A stretch of DNA of 64,000 nt from Phenylobacterium sp. Lineage in GTDB: Bacteria; Pseudomonadota; Alphaproteobacteria; Caulobacterales; Caulobacteraceae. Shown in pieces: positions 55,747-64,000 of this stretch; the stretch's first letter is position 1, and each line of letters starts with the position of its first letter. The stretch spans positions 62,001 to 126,000 of the forward strand of contig NZ_JAUXVZ010000053.1 in NCBI RefSeq assembly GCF_030680185.1. The letters are read 5' to 3'. The translations under genes and the position numbers were made by a program. The notes under the pieces were generated by a model that did not search any database, was not told the origin of the DNA, and worked only from the letters and a program-made list of their open reading frames with translations.

Positions 55747-56150
55747 GGGAAAGGCCAAATATCTGGACCGCGGGCCAGGCGACCGGCGGCGATGGCGCAA
55801 GGCGCCAGGCGCGCCAAAGAGACGCGACGAGGGGCGGAATGCGGAGAGTGCCGGGAGCAGACGTCCCGGCGGATGCGGACGAACACGGGGAAATTCCTGA
55901 GGATGGGCGCCAAGGGAGACGCCGGCCCGGGAAGTTCCGCTCTGAGGTTGAGCTAGGTTCGGGTCGCGGCGACGCAGCGGTGGGGGTTCGGTGCAAACGG
56001 CATATTCATGCGAACCCTCCTGTCTGGTCGCGGGTGGTGGACGGCCGGAAGCTAGGCGGGGCGGGAATCGCAGTCAACCGCGCGTTGAACATCGTTTTGC
56101 CAACCGCTTTCACTGAGGCGCCGAAGACACGATCTGGTAGGAGAAGGGGC
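55747..56150. other. Divergent intergenic region between ABC exporter pair and ubiA
   Basis: 404 bases. It contains promoters in both directions, a candidate 18-codon leader ORF (55953-56009, minus) with a strong Shine-Dalgarno, and the ubiA ribosome site AGGAGAAGGGG just before 56151. No rRNA, tRNA or mobile element signature was seen. The exporter mRNA would have a leader of at least about 265 bases if it begins upstream of the small ORF. Confidence 0.6.
55953..56009 (-). CDS. Candidate 18-residue leader peptide
   Basis: A short frame starting at ATG 56009 and ending TAG 55953, reading M-N-M-P-F-A-P-N-P-H-R-C-V-A-A-T-R-T. AGGAGGG (56015-56021 on the plus strand as CCCTCCT) lies 5 bases upstream of the start, a stronger ribosome site than most genes here have. 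It sits about 206 bases upstream of the ABC exporter start. Function unknown; a leader or attenuator peptide is one option, chance another. Confidence 0.4.
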   Translation of the reverse strand: MNMPFAPNPHRCVAATRT

Positions 56151-57083
56151 ATGATCGCCCCCCTGCCTGATGCGGCCCCGACCAACTGGGTCGACCACCG
56201 CGCGCCCGCCGCCCTGAGACCCTGGCTGAAGCTCGGCCGTTTTGATCGGCCCACGGGAATCTGGCTGCTGATGCTGCCGGGCTGGCAAGGTCTGGCCCTG
56301 GCCGCCGCCATGAAAGGCGAGCTTCCCGACTGGCGCTGGCTGATCGCCTTCTTCGTCGGCGCGGCCCTGATGCGGGCGGCCGGCTGCGCCTATAACGACA
56401 TCGTCGACCGGGATTTCGACGCCAAGGTCTCCCGCACCGCCGGCCGGCCGATTCCCTCGGGCCAGATCACCGTCCGCCAGGCCTGGGCCTTCGTCATCGG
56501 CTGCTGCCTCGTCTCGCTGGCCGTCCTGCTGGTCATGCCGCCCTTCGCCATCGCGCTGGGCGTCGGCTCCCTGGCGCTTGTGGCGGCCTATCCGTTCATG
56601 AAGCGGATCACCTGGTGGCCGCAGGCCTGGCTCGGCCTCACCTTCAACTGGGGCGCCCTCCTGGGCTTCGCCGCGGTGACCGGCGGGCTGCAGTGGCCGG
56701 CCCTGCTGCTCTATGCCGTCGGCATCTTCTGGACGCTCGGCTATGACACCATCTACGCCATCCAGGACCTGGAGGACGACGCCCTGGCCGGCGTGAAGTC
56801 GTCGGTCCGCCGGCTGGGCGCCTCCACCGCCAAGGGCGTGCTGGTCTTCTATATCGCAGCCTTTGTCCTGGCCCTTGCGACGGCCTGGGCCGCGGGGCTC
56901 GGCCCGCTCTTCCTGCCGCCAGCGGCGCTGTTTGGCCTGCACCTCTCCAACCAGGCGGCCAAGGTGCGGGTCGAGGATCCCGCAGGCGCCCTGGCGCTGT
57001 TCAAGTCGAACCCGGTGGCGGGGCTGGCGCTCTTTCTGGCGCTGGTGGCCGGCGGCTGGTCGGGGCCGCAGGGATTGTTCTGA
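56151..57083 (+). CDS. ubiA: 4-hydroxybenzoate octaprenyltransferase
   Basis: 310 residues from ATG 56151 (AGGAGAAGGGG upstream). UbiA fold, about nine TM; first Asp motif N-D-I-V-D-R-D-F-D and second D-T-I-Y-A-I-Q-D-L-E-D-D. It prenylates 4-hydroxybenzoate in ubiquinone synthesis. The frame is open 104 codons upstream, but without a ribosome site or conserved sequence. Confidence 0.94.
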   Translation: MIAPLPDAAPTNWVDHRAPAALRPWLKLGRFDRPTGIWLLMLPGWQGLALAAAMKGELPDWRWLIAFFVGAALMRAAGCAYNDIVDRDFDAKVSRTAGRPIPSGQITVRQAWAFVIGCCLVSLAVLLVMPPFAIALGVGSLALVAAYPFMKRITWWPQAWLGLTFNWGALLGFAAVTGGLQWPALLLYAVGIFWTLGYDTIYAIQDLEDDALAGVKSSVRRLGASTAKGVLVFYIAAFVLALATAWAAGLGPLFLPPAALFGLHLSNQAAKVRVEDPAGALALFKSNPVAGLALFLALVAGGWSGPQGLF

Positions 57084-57168
57084 GGCGACCATTACCTGCC
57101 GGGTCGTTGAACTGTGGACCTGGCCGCCGCACCCTTCGGCCTGATCGGCAAGCTGGGAGAGTCCGGCA

Positions 57169-58008
57169 GTGGCCCATGCGGCCACCTCGTCATCCGTGCG
57201 GCCCCTGGCCGACTTCCCGGCCATGCTGGGGCGCCTGCGCCGGGCGCGCGGGCTTTCCCAGCTCGGCCTCGCCCTGGCTGCGGAGGTTTCCCAGCGGCAT
57301 GTTTCGTTCCTGGAGACCGGCCGCACACGGCCCTCGCGGGAAATGGTCGGCCGGCTCGCCGCCGCCCTCGACCTGGCGCTGAAGGACGAGAACGCCCTGC
57401 TGCTGGCCGCCGGCTTCGCCCCGGCCCACGGGGAGCACGCCTTCGGCGACGAGGCCGCGGCCATGGTCCGGCGGGTGACCGAACTGGCGCTGGCCGCCCA
57501 CGCGCCCTTTCCCGCCTTCGCCGTGGATCGGGCCTGGCGGCCCCTGTCGGCAAACGGTCCGGCGCTCGCCCTCTTCGGCGCCCTGATCAGCGAGGGCGGG
57601 CTCGACCCGGCCGTCAGCCTCCTGCGCGCCGCGGCGACCAGCGAGGCCTTCAGAGGCGCCGTAGCCAACTGGTCGCAGCTTGCGCTTCATTTCCTCGCCC
57701 TGGCCGAGGCCGAGGCCTGGCGGGCGCCGCCCGGCCCCATGCGCGCCGAACTCGACGCCACCATCGCCGCCCTCTTGGCGCTGACGCCGGAGGGCGCGCG
57801 CCTGCACGCCGTTCAGCCCGTGGGTGCGGCCCTGATCATGCAGGTGCGCACGCCGGCCCTGTCGCTGGACCTCGTCTCCACCGTCGCCCAGTTCGGCGCG
57901 CCGCACGACACGGCCGCCGACGATCTGCGGATCGAGTTCTTCTACCCGGCCGATGCGGCCAGCGAGGCGGTGCTACGCCGCCTGGCCAAGAGCCTCGCCC
58001 AAACCTGA
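57169..58008 (+). CDS. XRE-family regulator with MmyB-like domain
   Basis: 279 residues, GTG start. HTH (about 17-70): L-G-R-L-R-R-A-R-G-L-S-Q-L-G-L-A, then S-Q-R-H-V-S-F-L-E-T-G-R-T-R-P-S. The C-terminal MmyB/PAS-like domain (about 100-270) binds lipids or fatty acids in related regulators. It lies 47 bases ahead of a fatty acid desaturase gene, so local control of that gene is likely. Confidence 0.9.
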   Translation: MAHAATSSSVRPLADFPAMLGRLRRARGLSQLGLALAAEVSQRHVSFLETGRTRPSREMVGRLAAALDLALKDENALLLAAGFAPAHGEHAFGDEAAAMVRRVTELALAAHAPFPAFAVDRAWRPLSANGPALALFGALISEGGLDPAVSLLRAAATSEAFRGAVANWSQLALHFLALAEAEAWRAPPGPMRAELDATIAALLALTPEGARLHAVQPVGAALIMQVRTPALSLDLVSTVAQFGAPHDTAADDLRIEFFYPADAASEAVLRRLAKSLAQT

Positions 58009-58055
58009 CGCGGCGTCATTCTACCCCGGCGCCTGAAATCGTGGCATGATGGGTC

Positions 58056-59006
58056 ATGGCCGTGGCGACCCGCATCGATCCCAAGACCCTGTTCACGCCC
58101 CAGGAATGGGCGAGCCTCTCCAACCGCTCGACCTGGAAGGGCCTGGCCCTGATCGCCCATGCCTGGGTAGTGATCCTGGCCGCCGCCGCCGTCGCGGTCA
58201 TCTGGCCCCTGACCATTCCCCTGGCGGTGATGATCATCGGCGGCCGGCAATTGGGCCTGGCGATCATGATGCACGACGCCGCCCACGGCGCCCTGCACAA
58301 GAACCTCAAGGTCAATGACTGGGCCGGTGAATGGCTGACCGGCGGCGGCCTGCACCGCTACCGCCCCTATCACCTGACCCACCACAAGTTCGTGCAGCAG
58401 GCCGAGGACCCCGATCTCGTCCTCTCGGCGCCCTTCCCGATCACGCCCACCTCCCTGCGCCGCAAGATCGTCCGCGACCTGACCGGCCAGACCTGGTTCA
58501 AGCAGCGCTTCGGCCTGGTGCGCGGCCAGCTGGCCGCGCGCAAGGCGGGCGAGCCGCTGTGGCCGATCCTCAAAGCCGAGATCGTCCGCAAGCGTCGCCT
58601 GCTGATCGGGGCGGCCGTGACCATTGCGCTCACCGCGCCGTTCGGCCTGTGGTGGGCCTGGTTCGTCCTGTGGCTGCTGCCCCAGGCCACCTGGCTGCAG
58701 ATGATCACCCGCCTGCGCAACATCGGCGAGCACGCCTGCGTGGCCAAGGACGAGCGCGACCCGTTCCGCTGCGCCCGCACCACCTATGCCGGCCCGATCG
58801 CGCGGGCCTTCGTCGCCCCCTATTGGGTGAACTATCACTGTGAGCACCACATCTTCATGCACCTGCCCTGCTACAGCCTGCCCAAGGCCCACCGGCTGCT
58901 GCTGAGCAAGGGTCTGGGGCCGCAGATGGAGATCCGCGGCAGCTATATGGAGGTGCTGCGCCTGGCCGCCTCCAAGCGCCCGCCTGCGACATTCGCCGCG
59001 GCCTGA
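58056..59006 (+). CDS. Membrane fatty acid desaturase
   Basis: 316 residues. Three His boxes: H-D-A-A-H, H-L-T-H-H and H-C-E-H-H, ligating a di-iron centre, with TM helices between. It introduces a double bond or hydroxyl into an acyl chain. Preceded by a lipid-type regulator gene. Substrate class cannot be told from the motifs alone. Confidence 0.93.
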   Translation: MAVATRIDPKTLFTPQEWASLSNRSTWKGLALIAHAWVVILAAAAVAVIWPLTIPLAVMIIGGRQLGLAIMMHDAAHGALHKNLKVNDWAGEWLTGGGLHRYRPYHLTHHKFVQQAEDPDLVLSAPFPITPTSLRRKIVRDLTGQTWFKQRFGLVRGQLAARKAGEPLWPILKAEIVRKRRLLIGAAVTIALTAPFGLWWAWFVLWLLPQATWLQMITRLRNIGEHACVAKDERDPFRCARTTYAGPIARAFVAPYWVNYHCEHHIFMHLPCYSLPKAHRLLLSKGLGPQMEIRGSYMEVLRLAASKRPPATFAAA

Positions 59007-59072
59007 TCATTCCGCTTGCGCTGAGCCTGCTTCTTCGCCACTCGCCATCGGCGCAAGGTGCAGGAGAGCGGC

Positions 59073-59735
59073 GTGATCGAGCAGACCCCCGAGGGCCGCC
59101 GCGCCTTCATCCTGGCCAATACCCGCCAGCAGGCGCCGCCCCACACCCCTGAGCTCAGCCTCTATCTCGCCGATGAGGTCATGCCGATCTGGCGATTGAC
59201 CGAAGAGGCCCTGGAAGAGATCGGCCTGCCGCCGCCCTTCTGGGCCTTCGCCTGGGCCGGCGGCCAGGCCCTGGCCCGCTACATCCTCGACAACCCCCAG
59301 ATCGTGGCCGGGAAACGGGTGGTCGACTTCGCCACCGGCTCAGGGATCGTCGCTATCGCCGCGGCCAAGGCCGGCGCGTCCCACGTGCTGGCCGCCGACA
59401 TCGACGCCTATTGCGGCGCGGCCCTGGCCCTGAACGCCCCGGCGAACGGCGTGGCCTGCGACTTCACCAGCCTCGACCTGCTGGACGCCCCGCCCCCGCC
59501 GGCCGACGTCTTTCTGGCCGGCGACATCTGCTACGAAAAGCCCCTGGCCGCCCGGGTCATGGCCTGGCTGGGAGAGGCCAGGGCCGCCGGCGCCACCGTC
59601 CTGATCGGCGACCCCGGCCGCAGCTACTTCCCCCGCGAAGGCCTGGTCAAACTCGCCGAATACCAGGTCGCCACCACGCGAGAGCTGGAGGACCAGGAGG
59701 TCAAGAAGACGGCGGTGTGGACCTTGCCGGGCTAG
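59073..59735 (+). CDS. Class I methyltransferase, ETFB lysine-methyltransferase-like
   Basis: 220 residues from GTG 59073, chosen because AGGAGAG ends 4 bases upstream; an earlier GTG (59058) is in frame. SAM core D-F-A-T-G-S-G-I-V-A-I-A-A-A, then D-I-D, and a G-D-I-C-Y-E motif typical of METTL20/ETFBKMT and related 7-beta-strand enzymes. Bacterial members methylate the electron-transfer flavoprotein beta subunit. Target here is inferred. Confidence 0.85.
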   Translation: MIEQTPEGRRAFILANTRQQAPPHTPELSLYLADEVMPIWRLTEEALEEIGLPPPFWAFAWAGGQALARYILDNPQIVAGKRVVDFATGSGIVAIAAAKAGASHVLAADIDAYCGAALALNAPANGVACDFTSLDLLDAPPPPADVFLAGDICYEKPLAARVMAWLGEARAAGATVLIGDPGRSYFPREGLVKLAEYQVATTRELEDQEVKKTAVWTLPG

Positions 59736-59775
59736 ATCAGCTCTCCTAGAACAGAGGGGGAACTGGAGGGGCGTC

Positions 59776-61044
59776 ATGAGGTTGGGATTGCGGCTGGCCT
59801 GGGCTTCTATGCTGCTGGGCGCCATTTGGGCTGGAAACGCCCTTGCAGCGCCCTTGCCGCTGCCGCCTTCCGTCGTGCCTGCGCCAATCGAGAACGCCGG
59901 CAGCGCGCGAATGCTAAAGCTTGACCGCCTGGCGTTTCGTCTGCGCGATGGGCAGGTCTGGGGCAAGAGTGGCACTTGGCTCTTCTGTGATGTGGCGCCT
60001 TTTCCGCTCTACTGGAAGGCGGAGGAGCAGGATTGGGACCTGTCTCGGTTCTCGGCGATCCTAAACGAGGAGGCCGCCCGTCTGGGCCTTCCGACAGGAG
60101 GCGACAACCTCTTTGAGGTCTCACAGCCGGCGGGAAGCCTCCTGCTGGGGGTGGCCGTCGACAATGTCGAGGCGCGTCTTTGCGTGTTCGATCCAGAAGG
60201 CGGACCCCAAAGCTTCCGGGGCGAGATGATCCTGACCATCGAGTGGCAGATCTACGACCCGTTGCAGCGCCGGCTGGTCTCCCGTGTAAAAACGCAAGCT
60301 GGATACCGACTTCACTCAGGGTACGAGGACGGTATCGACAGGCTGTTGCATGGCGCGTTTCGCGAGAACGCCGTCGCCTTGCTGGCGGACGACGATTTCC
60401 GACGATCGGTCGTCACGGACCCGGGCGCACCGTCGGCAGTCGCTCAGCAATGGCCGCCTTTGCGGCTGACCGCGGCCGGCGTGCAGCCGCAGCCCCCTGC
60501 CGCCGCCGCGCAATCGGCGGTCTCCGTTCTCTCGGACGCCGGCCATGGCAGTGGGTTCTTAGTGTCCGCGAACGGCGAGATCCTGACGAACGCGCACGTC
60601 GTTGGACGCTCGAAGTACGTCAAGGTTCGCTGGACCGATGGGACCGAGGCCCTGGGCGAGGTCGTTCGCAGCGATCCTCGCCGCGATGTGGCCCTGATCA
60701 AGATCGCCCCGCCTGAAGGCCGAGCGCCGCTGCGCCTGGACCTGAGCCCGCCGCAAGCTGGCGAGGACGTCTATGCGGTGGGCACGCCGCTGGATGAGGC
60801 CTTCGAGGGGACCATCACGCGGGGGATCGTCTCGGCCACCCGGTTGACCGAGGGCCTCCGGTTCATCCAGAGCGACGTGACGGTGAACCCAGGCAATAGC
60901 GGCGGCCCGCTCGTGAACAGCCGCGGCCAGGTCATCGCCATCACGGTGGCGAGCTTCCAGCCCGGCAGCACGCCAACCGGCATCAATCTGTTCATTCCGA
61001 TCGCCGACGCCCTGACGGCGCTGAATATCCAGGTCGGGGACTAG
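59776..61044 (+). CDS. Periplasmic trypsin-like serine protease (DegP/HhoA-like, no PDZ seen)
   Basis: 422 residues with signal peptide (about 1-26). An unknown N-terminal domain spans about 30-230; the S1C protease is at about 245-420 with His in T-N-A-H-V-V, Asp in R-D-V-A-L-I-K and Ser in N-P-G-N-S-G-G-P-L. The chain stops right after the protease fold, so there is no PDZ domain. Codon third positions are visibly less GC-rich than in neighbours, especially in the N-terminal half, hinting at transfer. Confidence 0.9.
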   Translation: MRLGLRLAWASMLLGAIWAGNALAAPLPLPPSVVPAPIENAGSARMLKLDRLAFRLRDGQVWGKSGTWLFCDVAPFPLYWKAEEQDWDLSRFSAILNEEAARLGLPTGGDNLFEVSQPAGSLLLGVAVDNVEARLCVFDPEGGPQSFRGEMILTIEWQIYDPLQRRLVSRVKTQAGYRLHSGYEDGIDRLLHGAFRENAVALLADDDFRRSVVTDPGAPSAVAQQWPPLRLTAAGVQPQPPAAAAQSAVSVLSDAGHGSGFLVSANGEILTNAHVVGRSKYVKVRWTDGTEALGEVVRSDPRRDVALIKIAPPEGRAPLRLDLSPPQAGEDVYAVGTPLDEAFEGTITRGIVSATRLTEGLRFIQSDVTVNPGNSGGPLVNSRGQVIAITVASFQPGSTPTGINLFIPIADALTALNIQVGD

Positions 61045-61106
61045 CCTCACAAGCGGCTGTGGCGCCTATAGTGACGGCGCTGTTACATCTGATCTGGAGC
61101 CCGCCC

Positions 61107-62882
61107 ATGCGTCGCCGCACCTTCCTGGCCGCCCTGCCCGCCGCGCTTCCGGGCGCCCTCTTCGCCAGCGGGGCTGCGGGACAAAGCCGGGAGGCGACGC
61201 CCAACCGCAACCGGCCCGACGTGGGCCCGGGCGACCGGATCGACGGGGCGACCTTCGCCAGTCGCAGCGCGGCCTGGGGGACCCACGGCGCGGCGGCCAC
61301 GGCCCACCCCCTGGCGACGCTGGCGGCCATCGACGTCCTGCGGGCCGGCGGCTCGGCGGTGGATGCGGCCATCGCGGCCAATGCGGTGCTGGGCTATGCT
61401 GAGCCGATCGCGTGCGGCATCGGCGGCGACTGTTTCGTCATGCTTTGGGACCCGAAAACCAAAGAAGTCGTCGGCCTGAACGGCTCGGGCCGCAGCCCGC
61501 GGGGCCTGTCCCTGGAGACGGTGCGCGGCCGGGCCAAGAACGGCCTCATCCCCTCGCACGGCGCCATCTCGGTGAGCGTGCCCGGCGCGGTGGACGCCTG
61601 GTGGACCCTGCACGAACGCTACGGCAAGCTGCCCTGGAAGGACCTGTTCGCCCCGGCCATCGCCCACGCCAGCGAGGGCGCGCCGGTGAGCCAGAACGTC
61701 GCCTATTACCTTTCCCGCAGCTACGCCAACTTCACCGGCGGGACGCTCGGGATTGAGGAGGTCGACAACTTCAAGGCCGTCTGGGCGCCCGGCGGCGCGA
61801 CGCCCCGCGAAGGCGAGATCTTCAAGAACCCGGCCCTGGCCCGCACCTACGGCCTGATCGCCGCGGGAGGCCGCGACGCCTTCTATGAGGGCGAGATCGC
61901 CCAGACCATCGAGCGCTATTTCCAACGCATCGGCGGTTGGATGACCAGGGCGGACCTCGCCGCCCACCGGGCCGAATGGACCAAGGCCTATTCCAGCAAT
62001 TATCGCGGGGTGGATGTCTACAGCCTCGGCCCCAACAGCCAGGGCCTGGCCACCCTGCAGCAGCTCAACATCATGGAGCGGTTTGACATCCGCGACATGG
62101 GCTTCCAGTCGGCCGCCGCCATCCACCATGGGGCCGAGGCCAAGCGGCTCGCCTTCGAAGACCGCGCCCGTTACTACGCCGATCCGTCCTTCTATGACGT
62201 GCCGGCCGAGTGGCTGATCTCCAAGGCCTACGCCGCCGAGCGCGCGCGGCTGATCCGCCCCGACTCCATCCTGCAGACCGCCTATGCCGGCCAGGCGCCG
62301 ACCCGGGGCGACACCACCTATTTCACCACCGCCGACGCCGACGGGATGATGGTCTCGATCATCCAATCCAACTATCGCGGCATGGGCTCAGGGCTGGCGC
62401 CGGACGGCCTGGGCTTCATGCTGCAGAACCGCGGCGAGATGTTCGCCCTGACCGATGGCCACCCCAATGTCTATGCGCCGGCCAAGCGGCCCTTCCAGAC
62501 CATCATCCCGGGCTTTGCGGTGAAGGACGGGGCGCCGTGGCTTTCGTTCGGGGTCATGGGCGGCGACATGCAGCCCCAGGGCCAGGCCCAGATCATCTCC
62601 AACATGGTCGACTTCGACCTCTCCCTGCAGGAGGCCGGCGACAGCCCCCGCTGGCGTCACGGCGGCGGCACGGAGCCCACGGGCGAGGTCACGCCCGGAA
62701 CCGGCCTGCTGCACCTGGAGAGCGGCGTGCCGGCGGCCACTCGACAGGCCCTGATCGATCTGGGCTGGAAGATCGGGGAAAGCGACGGCAGCTTCGGCGG
62801 CTATCAGGCCATCGAGCGCTGGCCCGGCCGCTACGGCGCGGCCACGGAAATGCGCAAGGATGGGGTGGCGCTCGCCTACTGA
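61107..62882 (+). CDS. Gamma-glutamyltransferase family protein
   Basis: 591 residues from ATG 61107. A Tat-like signal (R-R-R-T-F-L, cleaved near A-A-G-Q) precedes the T3-family Ntn-hydrolase: G-I-G-G-D-C-F-V-M, then S-V-P-G-A-V-D, and the processing Thr in G-D-T-T-Y-F-T. Canonical T-T-H-Y is here T-T-Y-F. GGTs cleave gamma-glutamyl peptides such as glutathione in the periplasm; the altered motif and D-G-M-M-V-S context suggest a divergent, acylase-like member. Confidence 0.9.
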   Translation: MRRRTFLAALPAALPGALFASGAAGQSREATPNRNRPDVGPGDRIDGATFASRSAAWGTHGAAATAHPLATLAAIDVLRAGGSAVDAAIAANAVLGYAEPIACGIGGDCFVMLWDPKTKEVVGLNGSGRSPRGLSLETVRGRAKNGLIPSHGAISVSVPGAVDAWWTLHERYGKLPWKDLFAPAIAHASEGAPVSQNVAYYLSRSYANFTGGTLGIEEVDNFKAVWAPGGATPREGEIFKNPALARTYGLIAAGGRDAFYEGEIAQTIERYFQRIGGWMTRADLAAHRAEWTKAYSSNYRGVDVYSLGPNSQGLATLQQLNIMERFDIRDMGFQSAAAIHHGAEAKRLAFEDRARYYADPSFYDVPAEWLISKAYAAERARLIRPDSILQTAYAGQAPTRGDTTYFTTADADGMMVSIIQSNYRGMGSGLAPDGLGFMLQNRGEMFALTDGHPNVYAPAKRPFQTIIPGFAVKDGAPWLSFGVMGGDMQPQGQAQIISNMVDFDLSLQEAGDSPRWRHGGGTEPTGEVTPGTGLLHLESGVPAATRQALIDLGWKIGESDGSFGGYQAIERWPGRYGAATEMRKDGVALAY

Positions 62883-62896
62883 CCTCGGAGGCTCCC

Positions 62897-63247
62897 ATGA
62901 CCGAAGCCGAGATGCGCGACATCATCCTCGCCTTCCCCGGCGCCGAGGACGGCACGTCCTATGGCTATCCGTCGTTCAAGGTGCGCGGCACGTTCTTCAC
63001 GCGGCTGCGGGCCGAGGACGCCAGCCTCGTACTGAGCGATGTGGGCTTCGATGAGCGCGAGATGCTGATGGCGGCGGAGCCGGCCACCTTCCACCTGACG
63101 CCGCACTATCAGAACTATCCCACCGTGCTCGCCCGGATCGAGAGCCTCGATCCGGGGTCGCTGCACAGTCTATTGGAACGCCGCTGGCGCAAGCTCGCCA
63201 CCAAGGCGATGGTCAAGGCCTACGAGGCGGCGCAGACGCCGGCTTAG
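62897..63247 (+). CDS. MmcQ/YjbR family protein
   Basis: 116 residues from ATG 62897. Family pattern: A-F-P-G-A-E-D-G-T-S-Y-G-Y-P-S-F-K-V then L-T-P-H-Y and R-I-E-S-L-D. A CyaY-like fold is known; function is not established. 14 bases after the GGT stop; its stop overlaps the convergent UrcA stop by 4 bases. Confidence 0.88.
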   Translation: MTEAEMRDIILAFPGAEDGTSYGYPSFKVRGTFFTRLRAEDASLVLSDVGFDEREMLMAAEPATFHLTPHYQNYPTVLARIESLDPGSLHSLLERRWRKLATKAMVKAYEAAQTPA

Positions 63248-63540
63248 CGAGCGGCGTAACGCTGGCCAAAGCCGACATCGGCGCGGGCCTGGGCCAAGGT
63301 CTCCTGGTAGCAGTCTGAGCGCGTCACGGTGCGCTTGAGCATCCGCACGCTGCCCTCATGACCGCCACAGGCGGCGAAGGCGGCCCGCTCCACCCGCCGC
63401 TCCAGACGCTGGGCGTCGTCGGCGTTGGCGGGGTTGAGGTTGGCGACATTGACGGTGGCCTGACCCGTCGTGGCGGGCGAAGCGAGGGCCGGAGTCGCGA
63501 GAAGCGCCGCGGCCAGCGCGGCTGGTAAAAGCTTGAACAT
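63244..63540 (-). CDS. UrcA family protein
   Basis: 98 residues from ATG 63540 with a signal peptide ending near A-L-A-S. UrcA proteins are small secreted Caulobacterales/Sphingomonadales proteins with two cysteines (A-A-C-G-G and S-D-C-Y); role unclear. A basic R-x-x-R-R segment precedes the first Cys. Confidence 0.88.
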   Translation of the reverse strand: MFKLLPAALAAALLATPALASPATTGQATVNVANLNPANADDAQRLERRVERAAFAACGGHEGSVRMLKRTVTRSDCYQETLAQARADVGFGQRYAAR

Positions 63541-63684
63541 GGTCGTCTCCCTAATGACAGACCCCACGGCGGCGGCTCTGACGGCCGCCCGGATTCCGTT
63601 GGGTCACTTGCGTAACATGGGGCGCAAATGGGGCCAGGGGAAGGCCTGGGCTCTCTGCCCCTGGGCGCGCAGCGCCAGGAAGAC

Positions 63685-63777
63685 GGGACACGAAGGACAC
63701 AAAGATGCGCAAAGAACACAAAGGAGGCGGCGGCCAAGTCTTCGTGTCCTTGGCTTCCTTCGTGTCCTTTGTGTCCC
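63685..63777. repeat. Imperfect inverted repeat (dispersed intergenic palindrome)
   Basis: The 20-base arms at 63685-63704 (plus) and about 63758-63777 match when one is reverse-complemented, with two differences. Each arm contains internal copies of G-G-A-C-A-C-(G/A)-A-A. The transcript could form a long hairpin. Similar G-G-A-C-A-C-G-A-A-G-G palindromes recur between genes in many proteobacteria; minus-strand frames here with runs such as H-K-G-H-E-G are artefacts of it. Confidence 0.75.
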
Positions 63778-63823
63778 CTCTTTGACGGCGCCTGCGGCGC
63801 GCAACACGCCAAGGCTGGCGCCC

Positions 63824-64000
63824 CTAAAACTCGTCTTCGACCGCCGAGCGGAACTGTTCGAAGATTTCGGCGGCCCGCTGGTTGTTGTAGGGCTCGGGCT
63901 CGTCCTCGACCGTAGGCTCTGGCGCAGCGCCGCCATGGAGCCGGCCGGCCACCGCGCCGCCCTGGACGAGGATCAGTTCCTCCCCCGCCTCAAGGCCAGT
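63824..64000 (-). CDS. C-terminal end of an unidentified protein (continues past window)
   Basis: 58 codons open to the window edge, ending F-E-Q-F-R-S-A-V-E-D-E-F and TAG at 63824. The visible part has a hydrophobic G-E-E-L-I-L-V-Q-G-G segment and an acidic linker (E-D-E-P-E-P-Y). I do not recognise it. The acidic C-terminus and codon use look like a real gene, not a shadow. Confidence 0.55.
   Translation of the reverse strand, partial: TGLEAGEELILVQGGAVAGRLHGGAAPEPTVEDEPEPYNNQRAAEIFEQFRSAVEDEF

Noticed and set aside
63604..63936. Minus-strand frames with H-K-G-H-E-G type repeats
   Set aside because: They translate the intergenic palindrome and are not proteins.

Overview
The window is high-GC chromosomal DNA with dense gene packing, 4-bp ATGA/GTGA start-stop overlaps and several GTG/TTG starts. 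The gene content points to a Caulobacterales alphaproteobacterium, probably Phenylobacterium or Caulobacter; this taxonomic call is inference. Supporting features are the order ctaC-ctaD-ctaB-coxF-ctaG-ctaE-DUF983-SURF1-thrC-M16 peptidase, an HWE histidine kinase, a UrcA protein, an ETFB-lysine-methyltransferase-like protein and a plant-type glutamate-cysteine ligase.

Layout. 1-768 is the end of a penicillin-acylase-family gene. 775-20354 is an accessory nitrogen-scavenging island. It holds an aldehyde dehydrogenase plus a 2OG-Fe(II) oxygenase (minus strand), a polyamine-type ABC importer with a lipocalin-like orphan and a NikR-like regulator (plus), a second 2OG-Fe(II) oxygenase (minus), a urea-carboxylase-region ABC importer (plus), and a minus-strand operon of a second NikR-like regulator, two DUF1989 proteins, a urea/guanidine carboxylase and allophanate hydrolase. 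20589-29543 carries transport, redox and signalling genes: a DAACS symporter, a K+/H+ antiporter, a sirtuin, a GST, a hydrolase-OsmC fusion, a peroxiredoxin, YqgE, an EAL protein and a GNAT. 29611-38830 is the aa3 oxidase biogenesis operon running into thrC and an M16 peptidase. 39132-64000 is mixed housekeeping: TldD, a TonB-dependent receptor, a POT peptide transporter, GshA, RsmE, PPK2, an HWE kinase, a YcaQ-like glycosylase, two tandem ABC exporters, UbiA, an XRE regulator, a desaturase, methyltransferases, a serine protease, gamma-glutamyltransferase, MmcQ and UrcA.

The most interesting system is the 775-20354 island. A dyad of the form GTATTA-N16-TAATAC sits in all three of its divergent or operon-head promoter regions: near-perfect at 9941-9968, 10098-10125 and 20327-20354, degenerate at 3538-3565. 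This is the half-site spacing of the E. coli NikR operator (GTATGA-N16-TCATAC). The island encodes two NikR-like ribbon-helix-helix proteins that keep only one of the four nickel ligands (His87; His76, His89 and Cys95 are Ser, Phe and Ser). I propose a regulon in which a NikR-fold sensor with a new ligand controls uptake of guanidino compounds, their oxidative cleavage by 2OG oxygenases to guanidine plus a semialdehyde (oxidised by the aldehyde dehydrogenase), and breakdown of guanidine by carboxylase, DUF1989 deiminase and allophanate hydrolase to ammonia and CO2. The motifs and layout are seen directly; the carboxylase/DUF1989/allophanate step follows known families; the oxidative feeder branch and the sensed ligand are inference.
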